A stretch of 64,000 nucleotides of DNA from Streptomyces californicus (GCF_000717645.1 NZ_JNZZ01000001.1:434001-498000); one strand, 5' to 3'; positions 25,781-34,984 are shown, counted from the first letter of the stretch. Notes: a model not told the origin generated them from the letters alone. Made by a program: numbers and translations.

Positions 25781-26616
25781 CCGCAGGTACGCCGAAACTG
25801 CCCATAGCCGTCGCGATCCCCACGAAGAACGAGGGGCTGAACATCGCGGAGGCGGTGAAGTCGGTGCTCGGCCATTTCGAGGCGGTCGTCGTGGTGGACT
25901 CCCACAGCACCGACGACACCGTGAAGATCGCCGAGGAGTGCGGGGCCGAGGTGATCACGTACACCTGGGACGGGGGCCACCCGCGCAAGAAGCAGTGGTG
26001 CCTGGAGAACGTCCGCACCGATCTGGACTGGATCCTGCTCCTGGACGGCGACGAGCGGCTCAGCCCCGGGCTGCTGGCCGAGCTGCGGCAGGCGTTTTGC
26101 GATCCGGCGGCCCCGAAGCCGGCCGCGTACGACATCCCGCTCGGCTACTGGTTCTCCGGGAAGCGGCTGCGGCACGGATACACCATCCGCAAACGGTCGT
26201 TGACCGACCGGACCCGCTGCCACTACCCGGAGGTCGGGGACCTGGAAGCGCCGGGCATCGGGGAGGTGGAGGGCCACTACCAGCCGGTCGCGGCGAGCGT
26301 GGGCACGTTCACCCACCCCATCGAGCACCAGGATCTCGACCCGGTGACCGCCTGGTTCGAGCGGCACAACCGCTACTCGGACTGGGAGGCGTGGCTGGAG
26401 CACCACCCCCGGGTGAAGGAGCAGGTGCGCCAGGTCAAGTCCCGCCAGGGGCAGTTGTTCCACAAGGCGCCGTTCAAGCCGGTGGTGTCCTTCGCCTACA
26501 TGTACCTCTACAAGCGGGGCTTCCTGGACGGCCGGGCGGGCTTCGACTTCGCGCTGGCGATGAGCTTCTACCGCTGGCAGATCGCCCTCAAGTCGCGGGA
26601 GAAGCCCGCCCGCTGA
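25777..26616 (+). CDS. Family 2 glycosyltransferase
   Basis: A 279-residue cytoplasmic GT-A enzyme resembling the WaaE/KdtX group. The nucleotide-sugar motif AVAIPTKNEGLNIAEAVKSV is at the N-terminus; VVVVDSHSTDDT and the metal-binding DGDERL (about residues 89-94) follow; the C-terminal helix around YMYLYKRGFLDGRAGF probably docks to the membrane. The ATG overlaps the lipoprotein stop (ATGA). It should add one sugar of the EPS repeat unit; donor and acceptor are unknown. Confidence 0.9.
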   Translation: MTAGTPKLPIAVAIPTKNEGLNIAEAVKSVLGHFEAVVVVDSHSTDDTVKIAEECGAEVITYTWDGGHPRKKQWCLENVRTDLDWILLLDGDERLSPGLLAELRQAFCDPAAPKPAAYDIPLGYWFSGKRLRHGYTIRKRSLTDRTRCHYPEVGDLEAPGIGEVEGHYQPVAASVGTFTHPIEHQDLDPVTAWFERHNRYSDWEAWLEHHPRVKEQVRQVKSRQGQLFHKAPFKPVVSFAYMYLYKRGFLDGRAGFDFALAMSFYRWQIALKSREKPAR

Positions 26617-26640
26617 GCTGGAGAGGCCCGGCCGCCGCGG

Positions 26641-27804
26641 TCACCCTCGCCTCCGGCGGACCACGTCCTCGTAGGTCTGCCGGAGGGTGGCGGTGACGGC
26701 CTCGATGGTGAACTGCTCGTTCACCAGCTCCCAGGCGGCCTTGCCCGCCTGCTCGGCGGCCTCCGGCTCCAGCAGCTCCAGGATCGCGTCGGCGACCTTG
26801 CGGGCGTTGGCCGCGTCCTCGCCGACCCGGCTGTCGATGACCCGGCCCGCCCCGGCCCCGGCGACGTCGGGGGCCTGTCCGCAGGTGCGGGTGATGACGA
26901 CCGGGGTCCCGACCGACATCGCCTCCAGCACCGAGACCGGGAAGGGTTCCTCGATGGCGGGCAGCACGTACACGTCGGCCTCGCGCCCGGCGGCGAGCAC
27001 CTCCTCGTGCTCCAGCGGCCCCACGTGGTCCAGTGAGCCGGTGACGCCCAGCTTCCGGGCGAGCGCGAGGGTCTCGTCCAGTGCGCCGGTGTCGGGCCCG
27101 GCCAGGACGAAGCGGGCCTCGGGGTGACGGGCGAGGACGTGCGGCATCGCGGCGATGAAGTCCTCGGGCCGCTTGCGCGCCTGGACCCGGGCGAGGTAGA
27201 GCACCGTGGGCGGGCGGCCGGGGTCGCGGGCCGGCTTGCGCTCCTGCGGGCGGACGCCGTTGACCAGGCGTACGGTGCGGGTGAGCTGGACGGGGGCGGC
27301 GACGGCGTTCACGTCGACGCGCTCCATCTCGGTGAGGTGCAGGACCGCGTCGGCCTCACGCAGCACCTTGCGGACCCCGAGCACGTCGGTGAGCTGGGCG
27401 GCCTTCTTCTCGGTCGGGTCGATCATGCCGTGGGTCTGTACGACCAGCGGCGTACGGGTCGCGAGCGCGAGGAGCGCGGCGGGGAGGGTCACCAGATCGC
27501 GCATCAGGTGGACGTGGACGAGGTCGGCGCCGCGCATCATGCGGTACGCGGTGCGCAGCAGGGAAGCGGAGGTGATGCCGCTGACCTCGAACATCGGGAG
27601 CAGGTGGCGCGCCTGGAAGAGGTGGACCGGAACTCCCTCCACGCTGCTGGGCAGTTCGCCGTCGGGGAAGTCGTCGCCGAGCGCCATGACGCGGGCGTCG
27701 TCACCGTTGGCACGCTGGACCTTGGAGAGGTTGAACGCCACCCGGGTCGGACCGCCGAAGGCGTGGTCCGGGGTGTGGAGCGTGACAACGTGCAGGATTT
27801 TCAC
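26641..27804 (-). CDS. Family 4 glycosyltransferase
   Basis: A 387-residue GT-B enzyme. It starts MKILHVVTLHTPDHAFGGPT (acceptor-side Gly-rich loop), contains VLYLARVQARKRPEDFIAAM at the start of the donor domain (about residue 200) and the retaining EX7E-type motif in EEPFPVSVLEAMSVGTPVVI (about 283-302). It is convergent with the GT2 gene and divergent from the polymerase gene. It probably transfers one sugar of the repeat unit. Confidence 0.9.
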   Translation of the reverse strand: MKILHVVTLHTPDHAFGGPTRVAFNLSKVQRANGDDARVMALGDDFPDGELPSSVEGVPVHLFQARHLLPMFEVSGITSASLLRTAYRMMRGADLVHVHLMRDLVTLPAALLALATRTPLVVQTHGMIDPTEKKAAQLTDVLGVRKVLREADAVLHLTEMERVDVNAVAAPVQLTRTVRLVNGVRPQERKPARDPGRPPTVLYLARVQARKRPEDFIAAMPHVLARHPEARFVLAGPDTGALDETLALARKLGVTGSLDHVGPLEHEEVLAAGREADVYVLPAIEEPFPVSVLEAMSVGTPVVITRTCGQAPDVAGAGAGRVIDSRVGEDAANARKVADAILELLEPEAAEQAGKAAWELVNEQFTIEAVTATLRQTYEDVVRRRRG

Positions 27805-27913
27805 CAGAGTTCCCCTCGACTATGGCCGTGTGTTCACAGCGTAGCCATCGGCCCTCCCCAAGTGGGCTGATTCGTTAGAGTGTTCAGCGGTTCACTGATC
27901 CCCGGGGGGACGC
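27805..27913. promoter_or_regulatory. Divergent promoter region between GT4 and the Wzy-like gene
   Basis: A 109-bp spacer between divergent starts. For the rightward gene, TAGAGT at 27876-27881 is a plausible -10. A similar GTGTTCA word occurs once toward each gene. CCGGGGGGA lies just before ATG 27914 as ribosome-binding site. Confidence 0.35.
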
Positions 27914-29440
27914 ATGACGTCGGTGCACACGTCGGCGCCCGCGCCGGCACGCGGGAGGGCGGCGGGGCGCGCGCCCGGGACGGTCGACGGGCCGGCGGAG
28001 CGGCCGATCGTCTGGTCGATGCTGTCGCGCGCGGTGGCGGTGCCGCTCATCCTCGGGCTGGTCTGCTTCCTGCCCGCCGTGATCGCCGCGCAGCCCGGCA
28101 CCGGGGTGCGGGACACCGCGTACTGGCTCCAGTTGGTGCTGACGTGCTACGCGGGGGCCCGTCTCGCGACGATGATCCTCTCGACCCGGCGGCGGCTGCT
28201 CCAGGGCGTCTTCTGGATGTTCGTCTACATCGCGATGGGCGTGGCTCCGTTCGCCCAGGTGGTGATCGGGCAGACGCCGACGCCCGTCGTGGGACCGCGC
28301 CAGGACCTGATCACGGCCATCTCGATGGTCCTGGTGGGGTGCGCCGCCTACGACCTGGGGGCGCTGCTGGCCTCCCGGCGCCCGCTGCGGCGCCGCAAGC
28401 CGTCGTCCCGGAGCTGGGGCCCGGCCCTGGCGCATCCCGTGCGGCTGCGGCTGCTGGTGCTGCTGGCGTTCACGGCGAGCGCGTTCTACGTCATGAAGGT
28501 GGGCGGCCCCGCGGTCTTCTTCACCAGCCGGCAGGAGATCAACGAGACCGTCGCGGCGAGCGGGGTCGCGGCGGAGGGGTCCAACGTCGGCTCGGCGTTC
28601 CTCAAGGGGTTCGGCCAGGTCCCGGCGCTGCTGGCGCTGCTCTTCTACACCCGCCGCCTGGCGACCTCCCGCCGGGCCCGGCGCTCCCCGTCCACGGTGC
28701 TCGTGTGGGTGGCGCTGGGAGCGCTGAACCTGGTGGTGAACAACCCGATCTCCAACGCCCGTTACTGGTTCCTGACGGTGCTGCTGGCCTTCGTGTTCAC
28801 CGCCCTGCCGAGCAGCGCGGCGGTCTACCGCACGGTGCTGACGACGGGGGTGGTGGGGGCGCTGGTGATCTTCCCGTACGCGGACAGGTTCCGGTACGAC
28901 GACGGGGCGCAGCGGCCCGCGGAGGCGGCCTCGGTCTTCGAACCGCTGGTGACCAAGGACTACGACCAGATGGTGATGTTCGCGAACACCATCTCGTGGG
29001 TCGACACCCGGGGCCACACGTACGGCCGCCAGCTCACGGGTTCGGCGCTCTTCTTCGTACCGCGTGCGCTCTGGAGCGGGAAGCCGGAGGACACCGGGGT
29101 CCGGGTCGGGCAGTGGATGGGGCTGCGGATGACCAACCTCTCGGCCCCGCTCTGGACCGAGTTCTGGGTCGACGCGGGCGCGAGCGGGATGATCGGCGGC
29201 ATGGCGCTGATCGGCTACGCGGCGGCCCGCACGGACCGCCGCTACGCCCTCGCCGTCACCCGCGCGGGCCCCGGACCGGCGAGCGTGCTGGCCATCGCGG
29301 CGCCGCTGATCGCCGGGTACACCTTCATCCTGCTGCGCGGCCCCCTGCTCCAGGCGGCGGGGAAGCTGGCCATCGCCGCGCTGTGTCTGCTGCTGCTCAG
29401 TACGTTCCGGGAGCAGCGGAGGGTGCGGCGTCGGCGGTGA
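27914..29440 (+). CDS. Wzy-like polysaccharide polymerase (O-antigen polymerase family)
   Basis: A 508-residue membrane protein with about ten to twelve helices and a large extracytoplasmic loop (about residues 300-400; DRFRYDDGAQRPAEAASVFE onward, including SALFFVPRALWSGKPEDTGV). The FFVPR.lW..KP pattern is seen in Wzy/oligosaccharide repeat-unit polymerases. It would join undecaprenol-linked repeat units on the outer face of the membrane. Its 3' end overlaps the convergent flippase gene by 44 bp. Confidence 0.82.
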   Translation: MTSVHTSAPAPARGRAAGRAPGTVDGPAERPIVWSMLSRAVAVPLILGLVCFLPAVIAAQPGTGVRDTAYWLQLVLTCYAGARLATMILSTRRRLLQGVFWMFVYIAMGVAPFAQVVIGQTPTPVVGPRQDLITAISMVLVGCAAYDLGALLASRRPLRRRKPSSRSWGPALAHPVRLRLLVLLAFTASAFYVMKVGGPAVFFTSRQEINETVAASGVAAEGSNVGSAFLKGFGQVPALLALLFYTRRLATSRRARRSPSTVLVWVALGALNLVVNNPISNARYWFLTVLLAFVFTALPSSAAVYRTVLTTGVVGALVIFPYADRFRYDDGAQRPAEAASVFEPLVTKDYDQMVMFANTISWVDTRGHTYGRQLTGSALFFVPRALWSGKPEDTGVRVGQWMGLRMTNLSAPLWTEFWVDAGASGMIGGMALIGYAAARTDRRYALAVTRAGPGPASVLAIAAPLIAGYTFILLRGPLLQAAGKLAIAALCLLLLSTFREQRRVRRRR

Positions 29441-30650
29441 CGCCGTCCGCCGCGCCGGTACGCCGACGCAGCCGGGCCACTCGGATCCAGGTGGCGGTGG
29501 CCTTGCAGAGCGAGCCCAGGAAGAGGCCCCAGGCGGCGCCCGGCACGCCCCCGACGGCGTAGCCGCCCGCGAGGAACGCCACGGAGGTGAGCGAGAAGAC
29601 GACCTGGATGGCGAGCGTGGTGCGCGGGTCGAGCATGCGCAGGGCGAGCAGGCCGCAGGTTCCGGCGGCCATCGCGGCGTACTGGCTGCCGGTGGCGGGG
29701 AGCAGGGCGGCGGCCGTGGGCCAGGTGTCGCCGAGGAGGTGGCGGCCGGCGCCGGCGGGCAGCAGGGCGAGTGCGGTGGCCCAGAGTGCGGCGGTCGCCG
29801 CGAGGACGGCGGCGAGGGCGGCGGTGGCGCGGACCCGGCGGCGTTCGTCGGCGATGCGGCCGAGCAGCGGGGGCCCGAAGGACGTGGCCGAGGTGTAGAG
29901 GACGTTGAGCGGCCCGAACAGGGTGGTCGCTCCGCGCAGTGCGCCGACCAGGAGCGGGTTGCCGACCGCGCCGAGGCCGAGGACGGAGAGTTGGCCCGTC
30001 GCGTTGCCCACGCCGAACTCGACGGTGAAGCGCTGCCCGAGGTGGCCGCGGCGCAGCAACGGGCGCAGCCGTACCGGGGCTCTGGCGGTGGCCCGGTGGA
30101 GCAGGACCGCGGACAGCAGGAGGGCGGGCAGGGCGGACAGCCCCCAGACGGTGACGAGGCGCGCCGGGGAGGACCCGTAGGTCTGCGCGGAGAGCGCGGT
30201 GAGGACTCCGGCGAGCCGCAACAGGTCCGAGGCCAGCGCGAGATGGGGTTTGTGGAGGGTGGAGAAGGCGTAGCGCACGGCGTCCTGTCCCAGCACCACG
30301 GGGAGGACGAGGCCGAGCATCGCCAGGGCGCCGGCCGTGTCGCCGGGAAGGAGGGCGCAGACCGCGGCGAGGGGCGCGCCGACGGCGGCCGAGACGAGGA
30401 CGGTGAACACGACGGCGGACCGGCACGCGCCCCGGGTCTCCTCCCCCGCCCCGCGCAGCAGCACCAGCGGCTGCCCGGTGTACGCGCCCGAGACGCCGAG
30501 GAGCACCGTGAAGACCAGGTAGACGGCGGAGAACCGGGCGAAGTCGGAGACGGTGGTGAGGCGGGCGGCGGCCACCAGCACCAGGATGTTGGTGAGCGCC
30601 GCCACCCCCTGGTCGGCGACCGAGCAGAGGACGGCGGTGCGGGCTCTCAC
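29397..30650 (-). CDS. Wzx-like polysaccharide flippase (MATE/MOP fold)
   Basis: A 417-residue membrane protein with about 12 helices and few charged residues inside them, opening RARTAVLCSVADQGVAALTN, which matches the first-helix pattern of Wzx/RfbX-type transporters. GTG 30648-30650 overlaps the Wzz-like stop (GTGA), so translation is coupled. It should flip lipid-linked repeat units across the membrane. The C-terminal tail (about 395-417) is disordered. Confidence 0.82.
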   Translation of the reverse strand: MRARTAVLCSVADQGVAALTNILVLVAAARLTTVSDFARFSAVYLVFTVLLGVSGAYTGQPLVLLRGAGEETRGACRSAVVFTVLVSAAVGAPLAAVCALLPGDTAGALAMLGLVLPVVLGQDAVRYAFSTLHKPHLALASDLLRLAGVLTALSAQTYGSSPARLVTVWGLSALPALLLSAVLLHRATARAPVRLRPLLRRGHLGQRFTVEFGVGNATGQLSVLGLGAVGNPLLVGALRGATTLFGPLNVLYTSATSFGPPLLGRIADERRRVRATAALAAVLAATAALWATALALLPAGAGRHLLGDTWPTAAALLPATGSQYAAMAAGTCGLLALRMLDPRTTLAIQVVFSLTSVAFLAGGYAVGGVPGAAWGLFLGSLCKATATWIRVARLRRRTGAADGVTADAAPSAAPGTY

Positions 30651-32332
30651 CGGCGTGCGGCCGGCTGGGTGAAGGTGCGCAGGCCGAGGGTTTCGGTGGG
30701 GTCGCCGGTCAGTTCGGGCCCGTCCGCCTCGGCCGGGGTTCCGCCGCCCTTCCCGCCGGAGCGGCGGGTGGCGGTGGCGCGGCGCTCGGCCCGGCGCAGG
30801 CGGCCCCGGCTGGGGTGGAGGAGGGCGCCGAGGACGGACCCGCCGGAGGCGCCGATGATCTCGCGGATGCGTTCCAGGTCGCTGCGGTGCACCTCGCGCG
30901 GGTCGCAGACGATCATGACGCCCTCCACCCGGTCGACCAGGGCGACCGCGTCCGCGTAGGAGAGGACGGGCGGGGCGAGGACGATGACGACGTTGCCGGG
31001 CCGGTCCGCCTCGGCGACGATGCGGCCGACCGGCGGGGAGGTCAGGGCACGCGGGACGTTGTCGGCGGTGGTGCCGGGGATCAGGGCGAAGGCGCCGGAG
31101 CCGGGGACGTCCACGTTGGTGCGGCCGGCGGCGGGCCAGGTGCCCTCGCCCTCCTCGGCGGCCCAGCGCGGTGGACGCACCTCGTGGGCGGCCCGGCCGA
31201 GGTCGCGGGCGAGCGAGGGGGTGCGCAGGTCGGCCTCGACGAGCAGGACGTCGCGGCCCATCTCGGCGAAGGCGGCGGCCAGGTTGGCGGCTGCGGCGGC
31301 GGCCGCCGCGTTGTCGCCGCGCGGTGCGGTGACCAGGAGCCGCCGGCTCGCGGCGAAGTCGGGGTCGTAGGCGAGCCGGAAGGCGACGGCGCGGTACTCC
31401 TCGGCCAGCCGGGAACCGCTGCGGCCGATGGCCAGCAGGGCCCCGTTGGCCGTGCGTTCGCGCGGCAGGGTGCCGAGCAGGGGCGCCCCGAGGGAGTGGA
31501 CGAGCTCGCGGGGGGAGCGTACGGCGGGGTCGAAGACGAGCCGCACCCAGGACAGCAGCAGGCCCAGCGCGAGGCCGACGACCCCGCCGAGGCCGAGGAG
31601 CAGGAGCAGCCCGGGGCCGGTGGGCGACGTGGGGGCGACGGGCTTCTTGTTGAGATAACCGGGGGTGGTGTCCAGGGCCTTGAGCTCGGAGATCTTCCGG
31701 CTCAGCTCGGAGATGGCGACGATGATGTTGGCGCGGGCGCTGGTGACGTCCTCGGCGGAGCCTGCCCCGGCCTGCTCCTCCAGCAGGTCGCGTTTCTCCT
31801 CCAGCGGCTTGAGCTGGGCCCGGTAGCCGTCGGACATGTTCTGGATGCTCTCCTCGGTGCGCGCCCTGCGGTGGGTCAGGTAGGCGCCCGCGAGGGCTTC
31901 GGCGCGGGCGCGGGCCTGCTCCGGGTCGGTGGCGGTGTAGGAGAAGCGGAGGGTGAGGGTGTTCGGCGGGTTGGTGACCTGGAGGCCGGTGAGGAGCTTC
32001 TGGGCGGTGACGTCGTCGCCCGCCTTGAGGAGGGTGCCGGCGGCGAGGGTGCCGACGGTGTCGCTGACGGCGGTCTGCCGCTCGGAGCCGATGTTGATGC
32101 CCTTGTCGGCGGTGGCCCCCGCGGCGAACGGGTCGGAGATCGCGGAGCGTACGAGCACCTCGCCGGTGGCCGTGTAGGTGTCCTCGCCGCCGAGGGCGAG
32201 GTAGCCGCCGCCGAGCAGCCCGATGACGACGCCGGTGGCCAGCAGGGAGCGGTAGCGCAGGAGTTGGCGGAACTGGTCGCGCAGGAGCGCCGGTTCGTCC
32301 TGATCGTCGGGGGCACGGTGCTGCGGTGTCAT
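30647..32332 (-). CDS. Wzz/Wzc-like chain-length protein with a degenerate kinase domain
   Basis: A 561-residue polysaccharide co-polymerase. TM1 (about 32-50) and TM2 (about 240-263) flank a mostly helical extracytoplasmic domain containing YTATGEVLVRSA and DPEQARARAEALAGAYL, as in Wzz/CapA. The cytoplasmic part has the BY-kinase layout (EEYRAVAFRL, then the P-loop region), but Walker A reads APRGDNAAAAAAAANLA where PGxGKST is expected, so the nucleotide-binding Lys is Ala; Walker B reads VIVLAPP where IIDTPP is expected. Only LLVEADLRTP (Walker A') is near normal. The tail lacks the usual Tyr cluster. It is thus probably a pseudokinase that controls chain length structurally. It overlaps both neighbours by 4 bp. 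Confidence 0.88.
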   Translation of the reverse strand: MTPQHRAPDDQDEPALLRDQFRQLLRYRSLLATGVVIGLLGGGYLALGGEDTYTATGEVLVRSAISDPFAAGATADKGINIGSERQTAVSDTVGTLAAGTLLKAGDDVTAQKLLTGLQVTNPPNTLTLRFSYTATDPEQARARAEALAGAYLTHRRARTEESIQNMSDGYRAQLKPLEEKRDLLEEQAGAGSAEDVTSARANIIVAISELSRKISELKALDTTPGYLNKKPVAPTSPTGPGLLLLLGLGGVVGLALGLLLSWVRLVFDPAVRSPRELVHSLGAPLLGTLPRERTANGALLAIGRSGSRLAEEYRAVAFRLAYDPDFAASRRLLVTAPRGDNAAAAAAAANLAAAFAEMGRDVLLVEADLRTPSLARDLGRAAHEVRPPRWAAEEGEGTWPAAGRTNVDVPGSGAFALIPGTTADNVPRALTSPPVGRIVAEADRPGNVVIVLAPPVLSYADAVALVDRVEGVMIVCDPREVHRSDLERIREIIGASGGSVLGALLHPSRGRLRRAERRATATRRSGGKGGGTPAEADGPELTGDPTETLGLRTFTQPAARR

Positions 32333-33591
32333 CGGCGGTGGCTCCCTCGGGTGTCCGGCAGGACCTCGGCGAGCAGGGCGTCGAAGCGGGCGAGGCCCGC
32401 CTCCCTGCTCAGGTGGCGGGCGACGTAGCGGGGGCCTTCGGCCCCGAGCGCGTCGGCGGCCGCCGGGTCGGCGGCCAGCTTGCGTACGGCTTCGAGCAGG
32501 GCGGCCGGGTCCTCGGGGGCGACGAGCACGCCCGCGCCCGAGCGGCGGACCTCGTCGGCGGTGCCGCCCTCGTCGGCGACGGAGGCGATCACGGGGCGTG
32601 CGGAGGTGAAGTAGGAGGTGAGCTTGGAGGGGACGCTCATGTCGAGGACCGAGGCCCGCTGGGTGACGGCGAGGACGTCGGCGGCGGCGAGGACGTCGGT
32701 GAACTCCTCAGCCCCCGCGGGCTGGAGGAAGTCCACGTTGGGCAGTCCTTCGGCACGGGCGCGCAGGGCGTCGCGCTGGTTGCCGCCGCCCATGAGGACG
32801 ACGCGGACGTCGGGGGCGAGGCGGGCGGTGTCGACCAGCACCTCCAGGCCCTGCTTGAGGCCCATGTTGCCGGAGTGCAGGATCACCGGGGTGTCCGCGG
32901 GCCAGCCGAGCCGGGCCCGGGTCGCGGCCCGGTCGGCGGTGGGGCCCTGCACATGGGTCCAGTTGGGGACGATCCTGATGCGGCCGGGGTCGACGCCGAG
33001 CGCCCGGACGCCGGGGACGAAGCTCTCGTGGATGACGCCGACGAGGGCGGCCCCGCGCAGGGCGTACCGCTCGGCGGCGGCGGCGACGGCGGCGGCCCTG
33101 CCGCCGCCCCGGATGCCGCTCTGCGCCGCCGCCGCGCCCATGAGGTCCTGGACGACGGGTATGTGGGGGACGCGGTGCCTGCGGGCGATACGGGCCCCGA
33201 GGACGCCGCCGGCGAGGCTCGGCATCTGGGAGACCACGGCGTCGGGGCGGCCGGGCGGCGGGGCGAGGAGGCCGGTCGCGAGGACGCTGGCCTCGAACGC
33301 CGCGCGCTTCAGAGCGGTCTGACGGGGCGGCACGTAGTGCCGGCGTCGGTGCACGCCGACGCCGCCGCGTATCTCGACCGTCCGCCAGACGCCCCGGTAC
33401 TCTTCCTCCACCTGCCAGGAGGGATAGTGGGGCAGACCGGTCAGCGCCCGGACGCGGGCGCCGGACGCGGCCCAGTGCTCGGCGAGTTGGGTCGCGTACG
33501 GACCTATGCCGGTCAGTTCCGGCGCGTAGTTGGTCGACACCACCAGAAGCCGGCGGCCTCCGAGCGGACTGGTCCCTGACGCTTCGGACAT
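32329..33591 (-). CDS. Family 4 glycosyltransferase, WcaI-like
   Basis: A 420-residue GT-B enzyme. The N-terminus LLVVSTNYAPELTGIGPYAT matches colanic-acid WcaI-type transferases, and the donor domain has LHSGNMGLKQGLEVLVDTAR (about residues 218-237) and VLDMSVPSKLTSYFTSARPV (about 320-340). ATG 33591 was chosen because GGGGAAGG lies upstream and protein similarity begins there. It is first in the operon with the Wzz-like and Wzx-like genes and probably transfers a fucosyl or similar residue. Confidence 0.9.
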   Translation of the reverse strand: MSEASGTSPLGGRRLLVVSTNYAPELTGIGPYATQLAEHWAASGARVRALTGLPHYPSWQVEEEYRGVWRTVEIRGGVGVHRRRHYVPPRQTALKRAAFEASVLATGLLAPPPGRPDAVVSQMPSLAGGVLGARIARRHRVPHIPVVQDLMGAAAAQSGIRGGGRAAAVAAAAERYALRGAALVGVIHESFVPGVRALGVDPGRIRIVPNWTHVQGPTADRAATRARLGWPADTPVILHSGNMGLKQGLEVLVDTARLAPDVRVVLMGGGNQRDALRARAEGLPNVDFLQPAGAEEFTDVLAAADVLAVTQRASVLDMSVPSKLTSYFTSARPVIASVADEGGTADEVRRSGAGVLVAPEDPAALLEAVRKLAADPAAADALGAEGPRYVARHLSREAGLARFDALLAEVLPDTRGSHRR

Positions 33592-33739
33592 CGGACGATC
33601 GCCTTCCCCCACGGCAGCCGCCGTCCCCGGGCGGGGAGCGGCCCGTGCCGAGCTTAGCCGTTCACGGGTTGCACAAGTGTTCTTCACAGTAAGGTCGTTG
33701 GACATCGTCGGATCACGTTCACCATGGGGGGAGAGACGG

Positions 33740-34189
33740 ATGGTGCAGCACAGGGTGGGTTACGCACCCGGGGTGTACGACCTGTTCCACGTCGGGCACC
33801 TCAACATCCTGCGGCATGCCCGCAGCCAGTGCGACTACCTCGTCGCGGGGGTCGTGTCGGACGAGATGGCCGCCCTCGCCAAGGGGCACACACCGGTCAT
33901 CCCGCTCCGCGAACGACTGGAGATCGTCCGCAGCGTGCGCTTCGTGGACGCCGCGTTCGTGGAGACCGTGCCGGACAAGGTCGAGACCTGGCAGCAGGTC
34001 CGCTTCGACGTGATCTTCAAGGGTGACGACTGGCGGGGCACGGAGAAGGGTCTGAAGCTGGAGCGCGACTTCGCCGAAGTCGGCGTGGAGGTCGTCTACT
34101 TCCCGTACACCGTGCACACGTCCAGCACCCAGCTCCGCCGGGCGCTGGACGTCCTCGTCAGCCGGCCCGGAGCGCTTTCAGCTCCCTGA
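33740..34189 (+). CDS. Cytidylyltransferase-family protein (TagD-like)
   Basis: A 149-residue nucleotidyltransferase. It begins RVGYAPGVYDLFHVGHLNIL, the CTP-binding GxYDLxHxGH signature, and retains KGDDWRGTEKG and a TSSTQLRR motif at the end, as in glycerol-3-phosphate cytidylyltransferase. GGGGGGAGAGA precedes ATG 33740. It would activate a polyol or amino-alcohol phosphate as a CDP derivative, the donor type used by the CDP-alcohol phosphotransferase encoded convergently next door. The two genes overlap by 32 bp at their ends. Confidence 0.9.
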   Translation: MVQHRVGYAPGVYDLFHVGHLNILRHARSQCDYLVAGVVSDEMAALAKGHTPVIPLRERLEIVRSVRFVDAAFVETVPDKVETWQQVRFDVIFKGDDWRGTEKGLKLERDFAEVGVEVVYFPYTVHTSSTQLRRALDVLVSRPGALSAP

Positions 34190-34913
34190 ACCACTTGGCG
34201 AGGAAGGCCGCCAGGAACAGCGTGTGCACCGCCGCGAGCACGGCGTACCCGGTGCGGAAGGCCCCGGGTACGCCGAGCAGCAGGAACACCAGGCAGAAGA
34301 CCCCGTAGTCGGCGGGCAGCAGCGCCACCGCCCGGACCGGGGAGGCCGGCGCCGCCGGGACCGCCCAGGAGGGCCCCCGGGCGCTCGCGGCGGCCTTGCC
34401 GAGCTGTTCCCGCAGCAGCCCCGCGCAGAAGGTGACCACGGCGGCCAGCTGGAAGCCCAGCGGGAGCAACAGCCAGGCGTCCGACGGAAGTTCACCGAAG
34501 CGGTAGAAGGAGATCAGGACGGCGGTGTGGACGAGCACCATCTTCCCGCAGTCCACCACGTGGTCCAGCCACTCCCCGTCGGGCCCGCCCCGCCCGGTGA
34601 GCCGGGCGAGCTGCCCGTCCGCCGAGTCGAAGGCGAAGCCGGTCACGAGGGCCGCGTAGACCAGAACGGCGAGCGTCCACGACGGTTCGACGAGTGCGAC
34701 AGCCGCCAGCGCACCGAAGGTGAACAGCGCGCTGGTCAGCGTGACGTGGTTGGGCGTCATACCCGCCCGGTAGGCCCCGGCCGCGAGTACGCGCCCGGCG
34801 GGCCGGTTCACGTACCGCGAGTAGAGCGAGACGCCCTTGGCGCTCTTCTGTGCACCGCGCAGTTCGCGCAGCACCGTGCCCGTGCTTCCCATACGCCCCC
34901 CAGCGTCCGGCAT
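34158..34913 (-). CDS. CDP-alcohol phosphatidyltransferase family protein
   Basis: A 251-residue membrane enzyme with about six helices. The complete catalytic motif is DSADGQLARLTGRGGPDGEW followed by LDHVVD, that is DxxDGxxARx8GxxxDxxxD (about residues 95-120), so it should be active. It moves a phospho-alcohol from a CDP-alcohol onto an acceptor. ATG 34913 gives the longest form; ATG 34892 has GGGGGG a few bases upstream and may be the true start. With the adjacent cytidylyltransferase it could add glycerol-phosphate, ribitol-phosphate or a similar group to a lipid or to the polymer. Confidence 0.88.
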   Translation of the reverse strand: MPDAGGRMGSTGTVLRELRGAQKSAKGVSLYSRYVNRPAGRVLAAGAYRAGMTPNHVTLTSALFTFGALAAVALVEPSWTLAVLVYAALVTGFAFDSADGQLARLTGRGGPDGEWLDHVVDCGKMVLVHTAVLISFYRFGELPSDAWLLLPLGFQLAAVVTFCAGLLREQLGKAAASARGPSWAVPAAPASPVRAVALLPADYGVFCLVFLLLGVPGAFRTGYAVLAAVHTLFLAAFLAKWFRELKALRAG

Positions 34914-34984
34914 GGTCCGACCGCATCATGGCACGTGGACACCGGTCCGGGGGCGTTTTGGCGCGACAGAGGGGACGCTCGGTT

